NCBI GenBank assembly: GCA_027492675.1
Contig: JAPUEI010000050.1
Span: forward strand, 1-64,000
DNA length: 64,000 bases
Direction: 5' to 3'
Source: Propionibacteriaceae bacterium
GTDB taxonomy: Bacteria; Actinomycetota; Actinomycetes; Propionibacteriales; Propionibacteriaceae
The notes under the pieces were generated by a model that was not told the DNA's origin, did not search any database, and saw nothing but the letters and a program-made list of their open reading frames with translations. The translations under genes and the position numbers were made by a program. Below, piece by piece: positions 43,794 through 52,118 of this stretch. Position 1 is the first letter of the stretch; every line of letters begins with the position of its first letter.

Positions 43794-44787
43794 TCTCGAC
43801 GAGCTCATGGAGCTCACGCCCAGTCACGCATCCGTACTCCTTGTCGACCCCGTGGAGCTCGCCGACCGCGCGGGTCGGTCCGCGCGGGTGGCTCGCCGCC
43901 GGGCAAACGGATGGGTTGCGGGGCTGTCGGCGAGTGGCGTGACGGTCGCGGTGGCGATCGGGGCGCTGTTCATCCAGCCCATGTGGGGGATGCCGGCCGC
44001 ATCGCCTTCCTCGGCCGCCCGGCCCTACCCGTCGTCCACTCCCATGTCGAGCTTCGTGCCAATGAACGCGGGAGACGGCCCGGCCGACTACAGCGCCGCC
44101 CGGGTGGCGTACGGGAAGCTCAGCGGTCAGAGTGCGCCCGACCGGCTCTGCGTCCCCTCGCGCGACCTCACGACGTGTACGGTCACGCTTCCGGTCACAG
44201 GGCTGACCTGGGACCAGGTCTCGTGGGCGCTCCCGGGGAGCTCCCGGTCGGCGGACGCGGTCGTGTGGGGCTACTTCGACGGCACGACGCTGCACGCGAC
44301 GACCGTCACGCGCCAGGAGGATACGAGCATCTCGTACAGCAGTCCTGTGCCCACCCCAGCGGCCCCGACCGTCCCGCTCATCAGCTGTGATCGCACGTTG
44401 GAGGGAACTCTCATGCAGCTGCAGCCGGGCCTGAAGGCGGAGGCGCTGGCCGCGTACTGGATGGATCCTGACCATTCACGCCTGATGGTCGCCACGACAG
44501 GAGACCTCGATGCCGCGGCTGTCACGGTCAGGAAGTACTGGTCCGGCAACGCGTGCATCGGCAAGGTTCCGCCGACGGGCCCGCTGTCCGAGTTGCTGGC
44601 CGCGGCAGAGCGACTGCGGGGCGCCAAGATCGCCGGGGTGATCTCGGCCTCGGCCGCCGACTACCCGGGTGGCGTCCTCGAGGTGGACGTCGTGGCCAAC
44701 GTTCCCGGCCTTCGTGAGCGCGTGGTCGAGGTGGTCGGGACCTCGGTGCCTCTGACGATCGTCCCGGCGCTGGCGACGACGAGCTAG
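43786..44787 (+). CDS. Single-span membrane protein, probable anti-sigma partner
   Basis: 333 residues. Cytoplasmic N-terminus of about 45 (MNDLDELMELTPSHASVLLVDPVELADRAGRSARVARR), one membrane helix (about 48-66) and a long extracytoplasmic part of about 265 with two Cys-containing segments (DRLCVPSRDLTTCTVTLP, SCDRTLEG, GNACIGK). Gene order and overlap with the ECF sigma gene suggest an anti-sigma or CU044_5270-type partner; the classic zinc HxxxCxxC motif is absent. AGGAGG lies upstream of ATG 43786. Role inferred from context only. Confidence 0.78.
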   Translation: MNDLDELMELTPSHASVLLVDPVELADRAGRSARVARRRANGWVAGLSASGVTVAVAIGALFIQPMWGMPAASPSSAARPYPSSTPMSSFVPMNAGDGPADYSAARVAYGKLSGQSAPDRLCVPSRDLTTCTVTLPVTGLTWDQVSWALPGSSRSADAVVWGYFDGTTLHATTVTRQEDTSISYSSPVPTPAAPTVPLISCDRTLEGTLMQLQPGLKAEALAAYWMDPDHSRLMVATTGDLDAAAVTVRKYWSGNACIGKVPPTGPLSELLAAAERLRGAKIAGVISASAADYPGGVLEVDVVANVPGLRERVVEVVGTSVPLTIVPALATTS

Positions 44788-44805
44788 CGCCCGCATCCGT
44801 ACGAC

Positions 44806-46299
44806 TCAGGTGTGGCCTGGGAAGTCGAAGCTGGCGGCCGCGGCCCGCTGGTCCTGATGGGGCCAGCGGGTCGTGATGGCCTTGGCGCGCGTGTAGAAGC
44901 GGACCGCCTCGGGGCCGTGGGCGTGGTGATCGCCGAACAGGGAGTCCTTCCAGCCGCCGAAGGAGTAGTAGCCGACCGGTACGGGGATCGGCACGTTCAC
45001 GCCGACCATGCCGACCTGGATCTGCTCGGTGAAGACCCTTGCCGCCTCGCCGCTGGCGGTGAAGATGGCCGTGCCGTTCCCGTACGGCGAGCTGTTCACC
45101 AGCGCGATCGCCTCGTCGAGCGTGTCGACCTCCATGACGACCAGCAGGGGGCCGAAGACCTCGTCGCAGTACGCGCGCATGGTGGGCCGTACGTGGCGCA
45201 GCACGGTCGGGCCGACGAAGAAGCCCTCCTCGTAGCCGGCCACCACGAGCCCGCGACCGTCGACGACCGCCTCGGCGCCGCCAGCAACGGCCTCGTCCAC
45301 GAAGTCGATGACCCGCTGCCGCGAGGCCGCCGTGATGACCGGTCCCATGGTCGTCGTGGCCTGGTCACCGGGGCCGACGACGATCGCCTCCGCCTCCGCC
45401 TTGAGCGCTGCCACCAGCGCGTCACCCGCGCCGCCGACGGCGACCGCCACCGGTACGGCCATGCAGCGCTCGCCTGCAGATCCGAAGGCGCCCGCCGCGA
45501 TCTGGGAGGCGGCGAAGGCCATGTCGGCGTCCGGCATCACGACGGCGTGGTTGTTCGCGCCGCCCAACGCCTGTACGCGCTTGCCTGCCAACATGCCCTG
45601 CGCCTGTACGTACCTCGCGATCGGCGTCGACCCCACGAAGGAGACGGCCGCGATGTCGGGGTGGGCGAGGATCGCGTCCACCGCGTCCTTCCCGCCGTGG
45701 ACCACCTGGAACACGCCATCGGGGAGCCCGGCCCGCCTGTACAGCTCGGCGATCATGTTCGAGGCCGACGGGTCGCGCTCGCTCGGCTTGAGGATGAACG
45801 CGTTGCCGCACGCGACGGCGATCGGATGCATCCACATCGGCACCATGGCGGGGAAGTTGAACGGCGTGATGCCGGCGACGACCCCCAGCGGCTGGCGCAT
45901 GCTGTGCACGTCGACGCCGGTGGAGACGTTGCTGGAGTAGCCGCCCTTGAGGTGCGACGCGATCCCGCACGCGAACTCCACCGACTCACGCCCCCGGGCG
46001 ATCTCGCCGGCCGCGTCGGGGACCGTCTTGCCGTGCTCACGGCTGATGACCCGCGCCAGGGCGTCCGTGTTCTCGACGAGGAGCTGCCGGAACGCGTACA
46101 GCACCTCCGTGCGCTTGGCCAGGGATGCGGCAGACCAGGTACGAGCCGCGCGTACGCCCTCCTGCACCGCGCGGTCGACCACGGCCGCGTCAGCGAGCGC
46201 GACGGCACCGATCGGGGATCCCGTCGAGGGGTCGAGGATGGGCTGCGTGGCGCCGGTCGACTCGACTTCGGCACCGCCGATCCAGTGGGACACGGTCAT
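44806..46299 (-). CDS. mmsA: Methylmalonate-semialdehyde dehydrogenase (CoA-acylating)
   Basis: 497 residues of the aldehyde dehydrogenase superfamily. Catalytic Cys in FGSAGERCMAVPVAV (about 280), NAD-binding GSTPIARYV (about 224), MPDADMAFAA and the end SFGGWKDSLFGDHHAHGPEAVRFYTR are typical of MmsA/IolA, which oxidises methylmalonate or malonate semialdehyde to propionyl- or acetyl-CoA in valine and inositol degradation. AAGGAG precedes ATG 46299. Divergent from a GntR gene with TATGTC palindromes between, and iolB carries a similar site, so an inositol role is likely. Products feed the mutAB pathway at 10-15 kb. Confidence 0.93.
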   Translation of the reverse strand: MTVSHWIGGAEVESTGATQPILDPSTGSPIGAVALADAAVVDRAVQEGVRAARTWSAASLAKRTEVLYAFRQLLVENTDALARVISREHGKTVPDAAGEIARGRESVEFACGIASHLKGGYSSNVSTGVDVHSMRQPLGVVAGITPFNFPAMVPMWMHPIAVACGNAFILKPSERDPSASNMIAELYRRAGLPDGVFQVVHGGKDAVDAILAHPDIAAVSFVGSTPIARYVQAQGMLAGKRVQALGGANNHAVVMPDADMAFAASQIAAGAFGSAGERCMAVPVAVAVGGAGDALVAALKAEAEAIVVGPGDQATTTMGPVITAASRQRVIDFVDEAVAGGAEAVVDGRGLVVAGYEEGFFVGPTVLRHVRPTMRAYCDEVFGPLLVVMEVDTLDEAIALVNSSPYGNGTAIFTASGEAARVFTEQIQVGMVGVNVPIPVPVGYYSFGGWKDSLFGDHHAHGPEAVRFYTRAKAITTRWPHQDQRAAAASFDFPGHT

Positions 46300-46334
46300 G
46301 GGCGACTCCTTGAGCGGTGGCTACCTGGGCACTA

Positions 46335-46348
46335 TATGTCAGGACATA
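46335..46348. promoter_or_regulatory. TATGTC-GACATA palindrome, probable GntR operator
   Basis: TATGTCAGGACATA is a perfect 6-bp inverted repeat with a 2-bp spacer, 36-49 bp upstream of mmsA and 150 bp upstream of gntR. An 11-of-14 match precedes iolB at 52085. Probable operator of the adjacent GntR/UTRA protein. Confidence 0.72.
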
Positions 46349-46401
46349 GATGCCGGTCTACCTGTGGCCGGTCAGGCGATGGGTGAACCTGGAGTGCGTA
46401 C

Positions 46402-46416
46402 ATGTCGGCGTGACAT
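46402..46416. promoter_or_regulatory. Second ATGTC-GACAT inverted repeat near gntR
   Basis: ATGTC and GACAT arms around GGCGT, 82-96 bp upstream of the GntR start. It shares the half-site with 46335 but has a longer spacer, so it is a weaker candidate, possibly for autoregulation. Confidence 0.45.
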
Positions 46417-46497
46417 ACTCAAGAGCCTCCGGGCGGCGGCGAGGTCGGCATCAGGCGGGCTTCGAGGACGAGCGGTGCCGGGGCCGGAAGGATCGAG

Positions 46498-47229
46498 ATG
46501 ACCGAGGTCTCCATCGAGGTCGACCGCACGTCCGACGTGCCACTCCATCAGCAGGTGTCCGCGGCCCTGCGCGCGGCCATCGCCTCGGGCGAGCTCGGCC
46601 CGGGGGCACGGGTGGAGAACGAGATCGACCTCGCCACGCGGCTCGGCCTCAGCCGCCCGACGGTCCGGCGCGCGATGGAGGACCTCGTCCACGCGGGTCT
46701 CGTGACGCGTCGTCGCGGCAGCGGCACGATCGTGTCTCCGAGCCAAGTCCGTCGCCGGCTGAGCCTCACCTCGCTGTTCGACGATCTCGAAGCCGAAGGT
46801 CGCAAACCCACCTCGACGGTGCTCGAGTTCTCGATCACACCTGGGTCGGCCGAGATCACCGAGGTCCTGGGCCTCGAGCCGAAGGCCGGGGTCCTCACCA
46901 TCCGGCGGGTCCGCTACGCCAGCGGCGAACCATTGGCGATCCTCACCAACGAGCTCCCGGCCGAGTACGCCCCCGAGTACGGGACGCTCGGCACCTCCGG
47001 CCTGTACGCGAGTCTGCGTGAGCAGGGCATCGTCATCGCCGGTGCGACGCAGCGGATCGGAGCGCGACTCGCGACCCATGCCGAAGCCGACCTGCTGGGC
47101 GAGAGGCCGGGCGCCGCGCTGCTCACGCTCGAGCGACTTGCGTACTCCGCCTCCGGTCGCATCATCGAACGGGCCCACCACGTCTACCGGGCCAGCCTGT
47201 ACTCGTTCGACATGTCCATCGGCCGCTAG
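46498..47229 (+). CDS. GntR-family regulator, HutC/UTRA type
   Basis: 243 residues. N-terminal winged helix (VPLHQQVSAALRAAIASGELGPGARVENEIDLATRLGLSRPTVRRAMEDLVHAGLVTRRRGSGTIV) and UTRA ligand domain (about 95-235: TSTVLEFSITPGSAEITEVLGL, RRVRYASGEPLAI, GATQRIGARLATHAEADLLG, LERLAYSASGRIIERAHHVY). Such proteins bind a sugar or sugar-acid effector. Divergent from mmsA with a strong palindrome between; the similar site before iolB suggests it controls inositol genes. ATG 46498 preceded by GGAAGGATCGAG. Confidence 0.9.
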   Translation: MTEVSIEVDRTSDVPLHQQVSAALRAAIASGELGPGARVENEIDLATRLGLSRPTVRRAMEDLVHAGLVTRRRGSGTIVSPSQVRRRLSLTSLFDDLEAEGRKPTSTVLEFSITPGSAEITEVLGLEPKAGVLTIRRVRYASGEPLAILTNELPAEYAPEYGTLGTSGLYASLREQGIVIAGATQRIGARLATHAEADLLGERPGAALLTLERLAYSASGRIIERAHHVYRASLYSFDMSIGR

Positions 47230-47274
47230 TCCGCGACTCCGAGGCCTTCTTCCGCCCGAGGGTCGCCCCCTATC

Positions 47275-47728
47275 TGCTCGAGGAGAGGTTTAGGACTCCT
47301 CTCCGAGAGGGGTACGAAACCTCTCCCCGAGGGTATGGGACCTCTCCCCGAGGGTATGGGACCTCTCCCCGAGGGGTACAGGACCTCTCCCCGAGGGGTG
47401 CGGGACCTCTCCTCGAGGGGTACGAGATCTCTCCTCGAGGGGTACGAGATCTCTCCCTGAGGGGTACGGGACCTCCCTGAGGGGGTGCCGGACCTCTGCT
47501 CGAGGAGAGGTTTAGGACTCCTCTCCGAGAGGGGTACGAAACCTCTCCTCGAGGGGTACGAGATCTCTCCTCGAGGGGTACGAAACCTCTCCCCGAGGGG
47601 TACGAGATCTCTCCTCGAGGGGTGCGGGACCTCTCCTCGAGGGGTACGGGACCTCTCCGAGAGGGGTACGAAACCTCTCCCCGAGGGGTACGAGATCTCT
47701 CCTCGAGGGGTACGAGATCTCTCCTCGA
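47275..47728 (-). repeat. Long 22-bp tandem array, family D, about 20 units
   Basis: About twenty imperfect units of 22 bp fill 450 bp between the GntR and TetR genes. A common unit begins CTCTCCTCGAGGGGTACGAG; the core TCCTCGAGG/CCCCGAGGGG is palindromic and TACG is often conserved. Two odd members containing CTCGAGGAGAGG (47277 and about 47500) sit 222 bp apart and head similar runs, so the array seems to have grown by duplicating a ten-unit block. There are no unique spacers, so it is not CRISPR. The minus-strand reading frame through it is a repeat artefact. Strand is arbitrary. Confidence 0.92.
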
Positions 47729-47755
47729 CGTGGCGCGGGCCAATCCTTTCCGGGT

Positions 47756-47798
47756 CCCTGAGGAGTTGACCGACGGAGTCGGTCCACGTCTCGAAGGG
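47756..47798 (-). repeat. 43-bp hairpin repeat, copy 2
   Basis: On the minus strand: CCCTTCGAG, nine bases, GACTCCGTC, six bases, CTCCTCAGGG. Same length and order as 27503-27545; the central stem is ACCGAC/GTCGGT here and GCGAC/GTCGC there. It sits between the long array and the TetR promoter and could end transcription from gntR. Confidence 0.75.
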
Positions 47799-47814
47799 CC
47801 CTTTCCTCCACGTC

Positions 47815-47860
47815 TTGACACCACTTGAACGCGGGTTCAAGATGTTGAACATGAGTTCAA
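47815..47860 (+). promoter_or_regulatory. Promoter with two TTGAAC-GTTCAA operators, leaderless TetR start
   Basis: TTGACA (47815) and CAAGAT (47838) are separated by 17 bp, which puts transcription start at about 47850, next to the ATG at 47851. Two palindromes lie on top: CTTGAAC, four bases, GTTCAAG (47824-47841) and TTGAAC, four bases, GTTCAA (47845-47860), centres 20 bp apart. The first overlaps the promoter and the second the start codon. Probable autorepressor sites of the TetR protein. Confidence 0.78.
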
Positions 47861-48516
47861 GTGACGACCGAAGTACACCGGCCCGCATTCGCGACGCGGC
47901 GGTGGAGCTGGTCGGCAGGCAGGGCTGGGACAGGACCACCACGCGCCAGATCGCGGAGGCGGCGTCCGTACCCGTGGGCCTGGTGAACTACCACTTCGGG
48001 TCCAAGGACGGGCTACGGCAGGCGTGCGACGACTGGGTGATCAGTGCGCTGGCCGAGGACAAGGGGCTGATCCTGGGGGCCGGCCCGCTGCCGCGGATGG
48101 ACACCTACCTCGACGACCATCCCGAGTTGCGGCCGATCACCGAGTACATCGGGCAGTGCATGCGCTCGGGCGGTGCCGTCGCCGAGACCTTCTACGAGCG
48201 CATGGTCGAGATGACGCAGGAGATGATGACGCTGGCCGCCGACGCGGGCACCTTCCGCAGGTACGACGATCCGTACGCCGCCGCGGTCATCCTCGTCGCC
48301 TTCGGGGCGGGCGCCTCGCTGTTCAACACCACCATCGCGCGCCTGCTCGGCGGCACGAACCTGCTCGACAGCGCGACGTACAACCGGTACGCGATGACGA
48401 CCGTCGACCTCTTCACCCACCCGCTGATCACCGATGAGCGCTATCTGAGCGCGCTCAAGACACCCGACGTACCCCCGACGACGGCCGAGGGCGACATTGG
48501 CAAGGAGAACGCATGA
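47851..48516 (+). CDS. TetR family regulator of the downstream ABC exporter
   Basis: 221 residues. N-terminal TetR helix-turn-helix (ARIRDAAVELVGRQGWDRTTTRQIAEAASVPVGLVNYHFGSKDGLRQACDDWV), then a helical ligand domain. ATG 47851 is taken because the promoter predicts a leaderless message starting there; ATG 47842 is the in-frame alternative. Double palindromic operators cover its promoter and start. Its stop overlaps the ABC ATPase ATG by 4 bp (ATGA), so regulator, ATPase and permease form one operon, the usual arrangement for drug exporters repressed by their own TetR. Confidence 0.9.
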   Translation: MSSSDDRSTPARIRDAAVELVGRQGWDRTTTRQIAEAASVPVGLVNYHFGSKDGLRQACDDWVISALAEDKGLILGAGPLPRMDTYLDDHPELRPITEYIGQCMRSGGAVAETFYERMVEMTQEMMTLAADAGTFRRYDDPYAAAVILVAFGAGASLFNTTIARLLGGTNLLDSATYNRYAMTTVDLFTHPLITDERYLSALKTPDVPPTTAEGDIGKENA

Positions 48517-49418
48517 CCACCACTGCGATAGAGATCTCGAACCTCGTCAAGAGGTTCGGCAGCACGACCGCGCTCGATGGGTTGACGATGTCCGTCCCGA
48601 CCGGTCAGGTCCACGGCTTCCTCGGACCCAACGGTGCCGGCAAGTCCACGACCATCCGCGTGCTGCTCGGGCTGCTCCGCGCCGACTCGGGAAGCGCGCG
48701 CCTTCTGGGCGGCGACCCCTGGCGCGACGCGGCGAGCCTGCACCGTCGCCTGGCGTACGTGCCGGGCGACGTCAACCTCTGGCCCAACCTCACCGGTGGT
48801 GAGGCGATCGACATCATCGGCCGTGCCCGCGGTGGTCTCGACAAGGCCAAGCGCGCCATGCTCATCGAGCGCTTCGACCTCGACCCGACGAAGAAGGGGC
48901 GTGCGTACTCGAAGGGCAACCGTCAGAAGGTGGCACTCGTCGCGGCGCTCGCCTCCGACGTCGAGCTGCTCCTACTCGACGAGCCCACGTCCGGCCTCGA
49001 CCCGCTCATGGAGAAGGTCTTCAGCGACGTCATCGTGTCCGAGCGCAAGGACAACACGACCGTGCTGCTGTCCAGCCACATCCTCAGCGAGGTCGAGCAG
49101 CTCTGCGACCACGTGAGCATCATCCGCGAAGGACAGATCGTCGAGACCGGCACGCTCGACCAGCTCCGCCACCTGCACCGTACGCGCCTGTCCGCGACGG
49201 TCCCGGATCCCTCCGTGCTGGCTGCGCTTCCCGGTGTGTACGGGCTCGCGACCGAGGGGGGCCGCACCACGTTCGAGGCCGACGACGACGCGATGTCGGG
49301 CGTGCTCGCCGCGCTGGCCCGCTCCGGCGCGACCGGCGTCACGGCCACGCCGCCGAGCCTTGAGGAACTGTTCCTGTCGCACTACGACACGCACGCGAGC
49401 GAGAAGGCCCTCGTATGA
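48513..49418 (+). CDS. ABC exporter ATP-binding protein
   Basis: 301 residues. Walker A GPNGAGKSTTIRVL (about 38-51), Q-loop VPGDVN, a signature segment KGRAYSKGNRQKVALVAALASD in which SxGN replaces the usual SGGQ, Walker B LLLLDEPTSGLDP and switch His in LLSSHILSEVEQL. C-terminal extension (about 215-301) is typical of drug-resistance ATPases of the DrrA/CcmA type. It energises the permease encoded immediately downstream (ATGA overlap). Probably exports a polyketide-like or lipophilic drug. Confidence 0.92.
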   Translation: MTTTAIEISNLVKRFGSTTALDGLTMSVPTGQVHGFLGPNGAGKSTTIRVLLGLLRADSGSARLLGGDPWRDAASLHRRLAYVPGDVNLWPNLTGGEAIDIIGRARGGLDKAKRAMLIERFDLDPTKKGRAYSKGNRQKVALVAALASDVELLLLDEPTSGLDPLMEKVFSDVIVSERKDNTTVLLSSHILSEVEQLCDHVSIIREGQIVETGTLDQLRHLHRTRLSATVPDPSVLAALPGVYGLATEGGRTTFEADDDAMSGVLAALARSGATGVTATPPSLEELFLSHYDTHASEKALV

Positions 49419-51019
49419 CCGGGTTCGGCACCGCGTTCCGCCTCGCGTTCCGGCGAAACCGGATGTTCTACCTCTGGTGGGTGCTGAGCCTGTCGGTGCT
49501 CCTGCCGCTGACGGTGACGAAGTACCACGACCTCGTACCCGCGGGCCAAGAGGGACAGCTGGTCCTGGCCCAGCTCGTCAGCAACCCGACCATGCGCGCC
49601 ATCCTCGGCCCGGCGTTCGATCTCAGCACCGCCGGCGGCTTCACGTTCTGGCGGGTGGGTACGTTCACGGCCGCGGCCGTCGGCATGATGGCCGCCCTCG
49701 GTGTCATCCGGGCGACGCGCGCCGAGGAGGAGGACGGGCGCGTCGAGCTCGTACGGGCCGGAGCCGTCTCTCCCGCCGCACCGCTGGCCGCGGGGATCGC
49801 CCTCGGATTGCTGGCTTGTACGGTCCTCGGCCTCGCCTCCGCGCTGATGATGGCCGCGGCGACCCCGGGCGTCGCGGGCGCCATCGCGACAGGCCTCGGC
49901 CTCATGCTGACCGGCGCCATGTTCGTGGGCGTCGGCGCCGTCTGGGCGCAGGTGTTCCCCTCCGCTCGTACGGCACGCGTCTGGTCCCTGGGCATCGTCC
50001 TTGGCGGCCTCTACCTCGCGCGCGCCATGGTCGACGCGCCCGCCTCGACGCCGACCCTCGACGCCTGGCGGTGGGCGATGCCTCTCGACTGGGCCGCGCT
50101 GGCCCGCCCGTACGCCTCCGAGCGCTGGTGGGTGTTCCTGCTGCCACTAGGGGTGACGGTCATTCTCGTGGCGCTCGCTTTCTGGCTGGAGTCGGTTCGC
50201 GATGTGGGCGCGGGTCTCCGGGCCGCCTCTCGGGGCGCCGCCACCGCGGCCCCCTCGCTCTCCGGAGCGGTCGGCCTCTCCTGGCGCCTGTCGCGGGTCA
50301 GCATCATCGGCTGGACCGTCGGCATCCTCATCACGGCGGTCTCCATGGGCGCCCTGTCGACGACGGTCGACTCCGCGTTCACCGACCAGCCGCAGATCCT
50401 GGACATGCTGCGCAAGCTCGGCGGCGGCACCCAGGTCATCCGCGACGCGTTCTTCTCGGCGATGCTCGCGATCATGGCGACGATCGTCACGGTCGCCGGG
50501 ATCATGCTGCTGTCGCGGATGCGTTCCGAGGAGAACGACGGCCACTCCGAGGTGATGCTGGCGACGGCGACGACGCGCTGGCGGTACGCGCTCAGCCTGC
50601 TCGCACCGGCCGTACTCCTCCCCGTCGTGCTCCTCGTCGCGAGCGGCGTGCTGCTGCCCGTGCTGCAAGCCCAGCAGGACGGCTCCTCGGCGGTCATCGG
50701 CACGATCACCACGGCGTCGCTCGCCCTCATCCCGGGGATCGTGCTCGTGATGGGCTTCGCGATGCTGCTCGTGGGATGGCTGCCGCGGTGGTACGGGTTG
50801 GCGTGGGTCGTCATCGGCTGGTCGATGGTCGCGTCGTGGGTGCTCGCGCTGTTCAACCCACCCGACTGGCTCATCCGGCTGCAGCCCTGGGGGTTCCTGC
50901 CGCACCTACCGAGCGACCCCATGCGCTGGGGCGCGTTCAGCCTCGAGCTCGGTCTCGGCCTGGCCATGGTGGTCGCGGGCCTGGTGGGCTTCCGCCGCCG
51001 CGACATCGCGGGGAAGTAG
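49415..51019 (+). CDS. ABC exporter permease (polyketide-antibiotic exporter type)
   Basis: 534 residues, about twelve membrane helices in two six-helix halves joined around residue 270. Each half has a first helix after FRLAFRRNR or LSWRLSRVSIIGW and a later EEEDGRVELVRAG or EENDGHSEVMLATATTRWRYALS segment; these paired acidic motifs mark the exporter permeases often labelled polyketide antibiotic exporter (TipC-like). It should form the channel with the ATPase upstream. Overlap ATGA at the 5' end. The drug is unknown; TetR upstream probably senses it. Confidence 0.88.
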   Translation: MTGFGTAFRLAFRRNRMFYLWWVLSLSVLLPLTVTKYHDLVPAGQEGQLVLAQLVSNPTMRAILGPAFDLSTAGGFTFWRVGTFTAAAVGMMAALGVIRATRAEEEDGRVELVRAGAVSPAAPLAAGIALGLLACTVLGLASALMMAAATPGVAGAIATGLGLMLTGAMFVGVGAVWAQVFPSARTARVWSLGIVLGGLYLARAMVDAPASTPTLDAWRWAMPLDWAALARPYASERWWVFLLPLGVTVILVALAFWLESVRDVGAGLRAASRGAATAAPSLSGAVGLSWRLSRVSIIGWTVGILITAVSMGALSTTVDSAFTDQPQILDMLRKLGGGTQVIRDAFFSAMLAIMATIVTVAGIMLLSRMRSEENDGHSEVMLATATTRWRYALSLLAPAVLLPVVLLVASGVLLPVLQAQQDGSSAVIGTITTASLALIPGIVLVMGFAMLLVGWLPRWYGLAWVVIGWSMVASWVLALFNPPDWLIRLQPWGFLPHLPSDPMRWGAFSLELGLGLAMVVAGLVGFRRRDIAGK

Positions 51020-51061
51020 GTCGCCTGGCGGCTTTCGGGAACTGACAGCCCGGGGGCCGGC

Positions 51062-51232
51062 TCAGGCGCCGGCCTTCTGCTTGCGGATCATCTCGGTGCG
51101 GAGCGCCCAGAGCTCGGGGTCGTCCTTGACCAGGTACACCAGGCCGCAGTCCTTGGGGCCTGTGGCGCCCGGCCAGCACAAGGAGCAGGGGTCGCCGGGC
51201 CTGACGGGGCACTTCGCGTCGGGTCTGGCCAT
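51062..51232 (-). CDS. Small Cys-rich protein, 56 aa
   Basis: Too short to be picked up automatically but a clear small gene: MARPDAKCPVRPGDPCSLCW, then PGATGPKDCGLVYLVKDDPE and LWALRTEMIRKQKAGA. Four Cys (8, 16, 19, 29) in CP-x6-C-x2-C-x9-C could bind zinc. It resembles a small actinobacterial family I know only as an uncharacterised DUF (possibly DUF6767). ATG 51232 has GGAG just upstream. Convergent with the ABC permease. Function unknown. Confidence 0.75.
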   Translation of the reverse strand: MARPDAKCPVRPGDPCSLCWPGATGPKDCGLVYLVKDDPELWALRTEMIRKQKAGA

Positions 51233-51342
51233 GGCTCCATCGTAGGCACCGCCCCTCGCTCGTCCGAATCCGCGTCACGTCATCCGGCCGTCACATCCCG
51301 CGCGCCACAATGGCGGCCTGAGCGAGAACGAGGAGGACGAAC

Positions 51343-52077
51343 GTGGCGCGACCGGTGATCGGGATCTCGACGGGAGTGCTGCCGTTTCCGTACGGCGCCG
51401 TGCCCGAGTACCCGCTCAACTACGTACCCCACGACTACGTACAGGCCGTGCTCGCGGCCGGCGGACTGCCCATCGCGCTCAGCATGTACGACCCGGCCAT
51501 CGATCCCGAAGGTGTCGCGGCCCAGCTCGCCCTGTGCGACGGGCTGCTGCTCTCGGGCGGCAACGCCGACGTCGACCCGTCCACCTACGACGAGCCCCGC
51601 CGGCCCGAGCTGGGCATCACGACGCCTGACCGTGACGCCCACGAGCTCGCGCTGCTGGCCGAGGCGCGCCGGCGAGGGATCCCGGTGCTCGGCATCTGCC
51701 GCGGCATCCAGGTGGTCAACGTCGCCTACGGCGGCACGCTGTACCAGGACCTTCCCAGCCAGTTCGGCCAGACGCAGAACCACGTACAGACCAGCCACCG
51801 CTCCGAGCCCCACCACGAGGTCGCCGTCGCCGAGGGTAGTCGGCTGTCCGCGATGGTCGGCGGACGCGTCGGTGTCACGAGCTTCCACCACCAGGCCGTG
51901 AAGGATGTCGGCGAGGGCCTCGCGGTCGTCGCCCGCGCCGACGACGGGCTCGTCGAGGCCGTCGAAGCGACCGACCACCCCTGGCTTCTGGCCGTGCAGT
52001 GGCACCCCGAGATGAGCCACGTCGCCGACGTGCCGTCGCACGAGGTGTTCGCGGCCTTCGTCGCAGCCTGCCGCTGA
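51343..52077 (+). CDS. Class I glutamine amidotransferase-like hydrolase, peptidase C26
   Basis: 244 residues. Nucleophile Cys in LGICRGIQVVNVAYGG (about 124), catalytic His and Glu in LAVQWHPEMSH (about 225), plus GLLLSGGNADVDPSTYDEP and TSFHHQAVKDVG, all of the gamma-glutamyl-GABA hydrolase (PuuD-like) group. Cytoplasmic enzyme releasing glutamate from gamma-glutamyl compounds. GAGGAGGACGAAC precedes GTG 51343. It lies 42 bp upstream of iolB, whose own operator suggests separate control. True substrate unproven. Confidence 0.88.
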   Translation: MARPVIGISTGVLPFPYGAVPEYPLNYVPHDYVQAVLAAGGLPIALSMYDPAIDPEGVAAQLALCDGLLLSGGNADVDPSTYDEPRRPELGITTPDRDAHELALLAEARRRGIPVLGICRGIQVVNVAYGGTLYQDLPSQFGQTQNHVQTSHRSEPHHEVAVAEGSRLSAMVGGRVGVTSFHHQAVKDVGEGLAVVARADDGLVEAVEATDHPWLLAVQWHPEMSHVADVPSHEVFAAFVAACR

Positions 52078-52084
52078 GCGACGT

Positions 52085-52098
52085 AATGTACGGACATA
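52085..52098. promoter_or_regulatory. GntR-type palindrome upstream of iolB
   Basis: AATGTACGGACATA matches TATGTCAGGACATA (46335) at 11 of 14 positions, including the GGACATA half. It lies 21-34 bp upstream of the iolB GTG. Links iolB to the GntR/mmsA region. Confidence 0.6.
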
Positions 52099-52118
52099 TC
52101 CCGATCTGAGGAGCGTTC

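Noticed and set aside
47275-47728. Possible CRISPR array
   Set aside because: Units are contiguous with no unique spacers of constant length, and no cas genes are near.
47226-47942. Minus-strand reading frame of 238 codons with many PSRRG/EERSRTP repeats
   Set aside because: It is the translation of the 22-bp tandem array; 22 is not a multiple of three, the frames cycle, and there is no ribosome site or conserved domain.
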